In this document: positions 59,801 to 64,000 of the stretch, piece after piece
Position numbering within the stretch: position 1 is the first letter of the stretch
Layout of the letters: each line of letters opens with the position of its first letter
Assembly: GCA_008477525.1 (NCBI GenBank)
Contig: SPDT01000002.1
Coordinates: 248,001-312,000, forward strand
DNA: 64,000 bases
From: Hypomyces perniciosus
Taxonomy: Eukaryota; Ascomycota; Sordariomycetes; Hypocreales; Hypocreaceae
Direction of reading: 5' to 3'
The notes under the pieces: generated by a model
What the model saw: only the letters and a program-made list of their open reading frames with translations
What the model was told of the DNA's origin: nothing
Databases searched by the model: none
Program-made: the position numbers and the translations under genes

Positions 59801-61486
59801 TTCTAAAAGATTTAAAAGGCTTAAAAGGCTTTTTGCCTTTTTTAGTGTTTAAGGTATATAAAAGATTTTAATTACTATCTAAACTACTAATAGATTTAGT
59901 AAAAGATTCTCTTAATAGCTTTTCTAAGCTATACTCCCTAATAGCTAGATAATATATATTAGCAAAAGCAGTATCCTCTATAGTTTACTTCTAGTTTTAA
60001 TTTTTCTAATTCTTCTAGTTTCCTTAATCCTTTTAATTTCCTTTCCTTTTATTAAAATTAAAAGCTAGCTTTTAATCTTTAAGGGACTTAAAAGGGCCCG
60101 AGGCCTTATTAACCTTATATACAGTTAAAGATAGATTCCTAGTCTCTTCTAATATATCTGCTATAAAGAACTAAATATTAAAACCTTTAGTTAATTGCCT
60201 AATAGCTCTACTAAATCTAATAGTTCCTTTAATTCTTTCAGCCTATTAAAGATAAGTCTTTTCTAGGGAATTTAAATATTAATTTACTTAATCTAGTATA
60301 TCAATATTAACCTTTAAAATAGCTAGCTTAGCTAATAAGCTATTAAAGGGATCAACTTATATTAGACTAGTAATCTATTATTAAAGCCCTAATATAGCAG
60401 TAGCTAGGCTAGCTAGAGTATTAAATAACTAAGTTATAGTATTATTCTAACCCTTTAGCTGTGCCTTAACTGTCTCAGTAAAAGCCCTTTATGCCTAAAG
60501 CTCTTATTCTATATTCTACACTTAAATAAATAAATCCCTTTACTGCTAGGGAGAGCTATTATCCTTAATTAAGGAAATAAGGCTGCTGGGAGCCCTAATA
60601 GATTGACTTATACTACTAATATCAGACCTATATCCTATTAAAATAGGAGATATACTATATAGTATACAGTAAAAATCACTAAAATAATGAAAATAGTAAT
60701 AGTACTACTATAACTATAACAGTATTTATAGTAAAAGCTTAAGAATAACTTTTAGTAGCTAAAATCCTAAAAGTGCTAATATAAGCACTAAGATAAGTAC
60801 TATAAAAACCTGCTGTAAGTACTGTAGTAGCGCTAAGGGAAGTGCTGTAACTACTAGAAAAATCCACTAATAGAGACCTAAGGAAAACTCTCCCAGGCTT
60901 ATAACCTATTAAAATAATAAGGTTATACTAAACCTTATTTATATGTAGCTTCTAGGAAGCTGCATATAACGCAGTAATAAGGATATAACTAAGAGTCTAA
61001 TTAGGTTAATAATAGATAAACAATTGAATTGTAACTGAACTAATAACTAAAAAGCTATAGAATATCTAGTAATATGCGGCTAGTGTAGAAGTGATTATAT
61101 AAATAATAGCTTTGTCTTTTACAATAGTCCTTTAACCTAATAATAGGTATATAGTGGCAGAATTAGGTTTATGGCTGCATTCCTATTTTCCGCAAAATTC
61201 ATTTATATATAAAATCGGTCAAATCGACTCACGGCTATACAAACGGGAAACCATTTTAGTCAGATTTTTCACAATGGCCATTATGCCCATTGTATTGAGT
61301 CTAGGGTAAGCGGGGTAGCTGGTCCTAGCTTAATTGTTATCGTTAAGGATAACAGAAATTTCCTAACTTACACCGAAGTTCCTCCGGAACTCGGTCCTAG
61401 CGTCGGGCCTAATTCTAGGTCTAGCCGGAATAGGAAGGTTACCCAATTACATAGAAATCCTTGCTTTTTAGCCCTCCTTTTTAACA
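56887..61486 (-). mobile_element. Copia element F1, minus strand, RNase H region not found
   Basis: A second Copia family. Its 5' LTR is 60907-61486 (minus strand). Next to it, at 60905 and leftwards, the minus strand reads GGTTATAAGCC, a tRNA-Met-half primer site. The internal part is 56937-60906 (about 4 kb). A truncated 3' LTR remnant (56887-56936, only the outer about 45 bp) lies at the left. The degraded RT catalytic box is near 57150-57180. After it the reverse transcriptase thumb region runs almost directly into the LTR (about 220 bp), leaving no room for an RNase H domain; no polypurine tract is seen. RIP damage is moderate: stops throughout, but GC-richer than Copia C or D. Confidence 0.75.
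60907..61486 (-). repeat. LTR shared by Copia F1 and F2
   Basis: About 580 bp, closely similar to the solo LTR 27620-28196, starting tattaaaataataagg and ending TTTTTAACA on the plus strand. On its left is F1 primer-site sequence, on its right the 3' end of a second internal region, so one LTR serves both copies. Confidence 0.85.
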
Positions 61487-62067
61487 GGGGTAATTAAATA
61501 GGCTTAGAGTTTTAAAGGTTAAAAAACTCTATAGCTTTAATAATATACTATTTCTAGGAAAGCTAAAGAAAACCTTTTTATTTATCCTTAACTATCTAAA
61601 CCCTTAAAAAGAAAAAGGCAAGGCCTTTATCTTTTATAGTATAAACTTTATTAAAAGCTAGCTTTAACTAAACTATAGCTTCTTTATTTAATCTAATAAA
61701 AAGACAGTTATCTATATAAATAATAATAAAAATACTATTATTTAAATTATAAAGAATAGTAGAGTTAAAAATTAAAGGATTATATTTTAATTTATTTCTT
61801 AAGGCTTATAAAGCCTATTACTATTCTTTAAGGGATTATTTTAGGCTGTAAAGAGCTTTCTATAACTGAATAACCTAATTTATATTAAGGTTATAACCTA
61901 GCTTTTTAAATATAGATATAATCTTAAAAAAAGCTTAACTAGTATAGTCTTTAAATCCTTTAAGGAAGTTAAAGAAAATAGTTTCTTTAAGTATCCTGTT
62001 AAGGAATACACTAATAAAGTCAATTTGTTTAATTTCCTAATTATAGATAATAGCTAAGGCTAATAAA
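61487..62067 (-). mobile_element. Copia F2 fragment (3' end of a second, tandem copy)
   Basis: Repeats, in the same orientation, the sequence 56937-57530 of F1. The reverse transcriptase box is clearer here: FIIIYIDNCLFI on the minus strand (YIDN at 61707-61718). As in F1 the reverse transcriptase runs into the LTR without RNase H. It is broken at 62067/62068 by the LTR of gypsy I. Confidence 0.75.
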
Positions 62068-62338
62068 TGTAATATGCATAGTCTATTATAGTAGCTGATA
62101 ATAGGGCGCTATAGAATTATCTATTTAAAGCTAAGGAGCGAGAAAATAGAAAAGGGGGCTATTTAGCTATATATATCAATCTATAGGGCAGTGGGATATA
62201 TATGTATAGGCTTAGGGCTTATACACAGTACCTAATATATATATATCTGTATTAGCTGGTTTAAGAGATATAAGGAATTATAGTGCTAGGCTTAGTATAG
62301 CTAAGGTCTTTCTTAATTAGGTTTAACCTATAATATTA
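62068..62338 (-). repeat. 3' LTR of gypsy element I
   Basis: On the plus strand it runs from TGTAATATGCATAG to CCTATAATATTA, giving near-mirror termini TGTAATAT...ATATTA. On the minus strand it starts after a purine tract AAAGGGG (62339-62345), the normal order for a 3' LTR. The element's other LTR is beyond the window, so no target duplication can be tested. Confidence 0.55.
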
Positions 62339-64000
62339 CCCCTTTATTAAACTAGTTATTTTATTTATTTCTTTTTTGCAGGGGTATATTCTTTAAATGC
62401 CTATTTATAGTCTTAATAGGCCTATATCTTTTTATATAAGCGTCTAAAGCAGCTATATCTTTTAAAGAGATAGCGGGCTTTTAAGTTAGCTTTATATATC
62501 CCTTTTAGTATATAAGCGCTTTGCGGAAAAAGCTGCAGCCTTATTTCTTTATTTTAATATAAAGGATCTTTTTTACCTTTTATTTATTTTCGCCTTTAAT
62601 ATATATAAAAGGGGGCTAAAAGTTATTATTTTACTGCCTAAGTAAAGGGTTATTTACTATTTATTATAGTAGGTTAATATAAAAGCGCAGATAGATTCCT
62701 GTAAGTATATTTAGTTTAATTATATAGGGGTTAAATACCTTTACTATTAAATATTTATAGTAAAAAGTATTTAGCTTTTTATTAAAGCGCAGGGATTTAT
62801 AGTTATTAAAGTAAAGCTATACTTTATTTTTAACTTTAAACCTTTAAGCAGGTTTTTTATATTTATTAGCAGTATCTTTATATTACTGCTATATTACTGT
62901 TAAGTTAGTTTATATAAAAAAAGTAATATCTTTTAAGTATTAAAGTAATTCTTTTACTTAGCGTTTATTTAGATTTATAGTTTCCTACTTTATATTTTAG
63001 CTATAATATAATAAAAATACTTTAATATAATAGCTGTACTTAATAAAGAAAGGGCTTAATTAAATTGTAGAGTTTATACAGTTATTTAATATCAATTAAA
63101 CTGCTAGGAGCCAGTTCCCTTAGTCCCTTTAACTATAGTTAATATATACTTATAGGTATATTTAAATCTTTTAGTTCATTTATTTTAAACTGCTATTAAT
63201 CTATAGGTAATATATAGTATTAAGTTATTACTTTACTTTTATTAATTAACAAAATACTTTTTAATATTTATTAATTTAATTAAACCCTTTATTATTTACT
63301 ATAGATTTAAGTATACTATAGAATTAATAGTAATATTAAAAGAAACACTATATATAAGCTTTTATTTTTATAATCTTTATAACTTTTAATATAATAGCTT
63401 TAATAAACTAGTCTATTATTACCTATAAATACTAGGTATTAAAGGGATTAATTAAGGGGAGCTTAGTAATAAAATCTATTACTAAATCGCTTTATATATA
63501 TAAAGGGATTAGTAAAAGTTTAAAAAGGCTGCGCTTTTAAGTCTTTTAAATATACCCTTTTCTATAAACGCTGCAGTTTTTTATAAATTGCTATATAGTC
63601 TAAAAAAGGCTAGGCTAATAAAATCTTTAAGCTATAATCGCGAAAGTGCTATTTTAATTAAAGTAGCTGGCTATTACTATATTATATTTAGTTTATATAA
63701 CGCGTATATATAATATAGTCTTTACTTTATTTACGTTTACTGAAATTTAGATTTAGTTGCAGAAGGTAAAATAGGATTATTTATTAATTGTATATTCTAT
63801 AATCTAAACCTTTAAGTAAAGGTTAAAGGGGAAGCTGTATTCTTTTGGCTTTATTGCTATATAGGCCTTTTAATAGTTAAGGTTAATTTATATTAACTAG
63901 TCTTAAAGTTACTGCAGTTTTAGGTTATTATTAAATATTTATATTTAAAAGATTAAAATATTTATAACTTTTAGCTGGCAGATTATTTTTAAAGTTATAG
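62339..64000 (-). mobile_element. Dead Ty3/gypsy element I, minus strand, runs off the window
   Basis: On the minus strand, about 63660-63330 reads as a degraded gypsy integrase: a linker with a QSIxMDFI-like block, an LP(P/L)S turn and a VxVDRxTK equivalent, all with Gln-to-stop changes. The sequence between this and the LTR would be the C-terminal part of pol. The element continues past base 64000. Confidence 0.6.

Overview
The window looks like nuclear DNA of a filamentous ascomycete (Pezizomycotina). Three things point there: a 13.8-kb intronless siderophore peptide synthetase, secreted-protein genes with short fungal introns, and long AT-rich blocks of retrotransposons that carry the mark of repeat-induced point mutation (RIP): CpA/TpG changed to TpA, Gln codons turned into stops, YVDD-type motifs degraded to YIDN, YFNN or YSNN. 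The species cannot be told from this sequence.

Layout. (1) 26-13786: a SidC/NPS2-type ferrichrome-family synthetase, A-T-C-A-T-C-A-T-C-T-C-T-C, apparently intact. (2) 13787-16210: ordinary-composition intergenic DNA and one unrecognised cysteine-containing minus-strand reading frame. (3) 16210-36352: an AT-rich block with two dead Ty3/gypsy elements on the plus strand, tandem repeats, a solo Copia LTR, a very small LTR element (TRIM) and a 5'-truncated minus-strand Copia (copy A). (4) 36353-41946: a gene island of normal composition with a divergent pair: a multi-exon secreted M35/aspzincin-like metalloprotease (minus) and a LysM + chitin-binding + GH18 chitinase (plus) whose 3' part is cut off inside the catalytic domain. 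(5) 41947-64000: a second AT-rich block. It holds minus-strand Copia fragment D; Copia C split by the complete nested Copia B (LTRs, PBS, PPT and TSD all visible); a TIR element with 10-bp target duplication; a young solo LTR; a different Copia family (F) in tandem with a shared LTR and no visible RNase H; and a minus-strand gypsy running off the end.

The synthetase would make an intracellular ferrichrome-type siderophore. The protease and chitinase are both secreted and are typical of lineage-specific genes in AT-rich compartments, but nothing in the sequence links them to the synthetase. In the transposon blocks all protein reading is by motif recognition through many stops; no element copy here looks able to encode a working polyprotein. 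The most unusual items are the 444-bp TRIM-like element, whose PBS and PPT resemble those of the neighbouring Copia family; the antisense reading frame kept in the 3' region of two Copia copies; and the RNase H-less tandem Copia.
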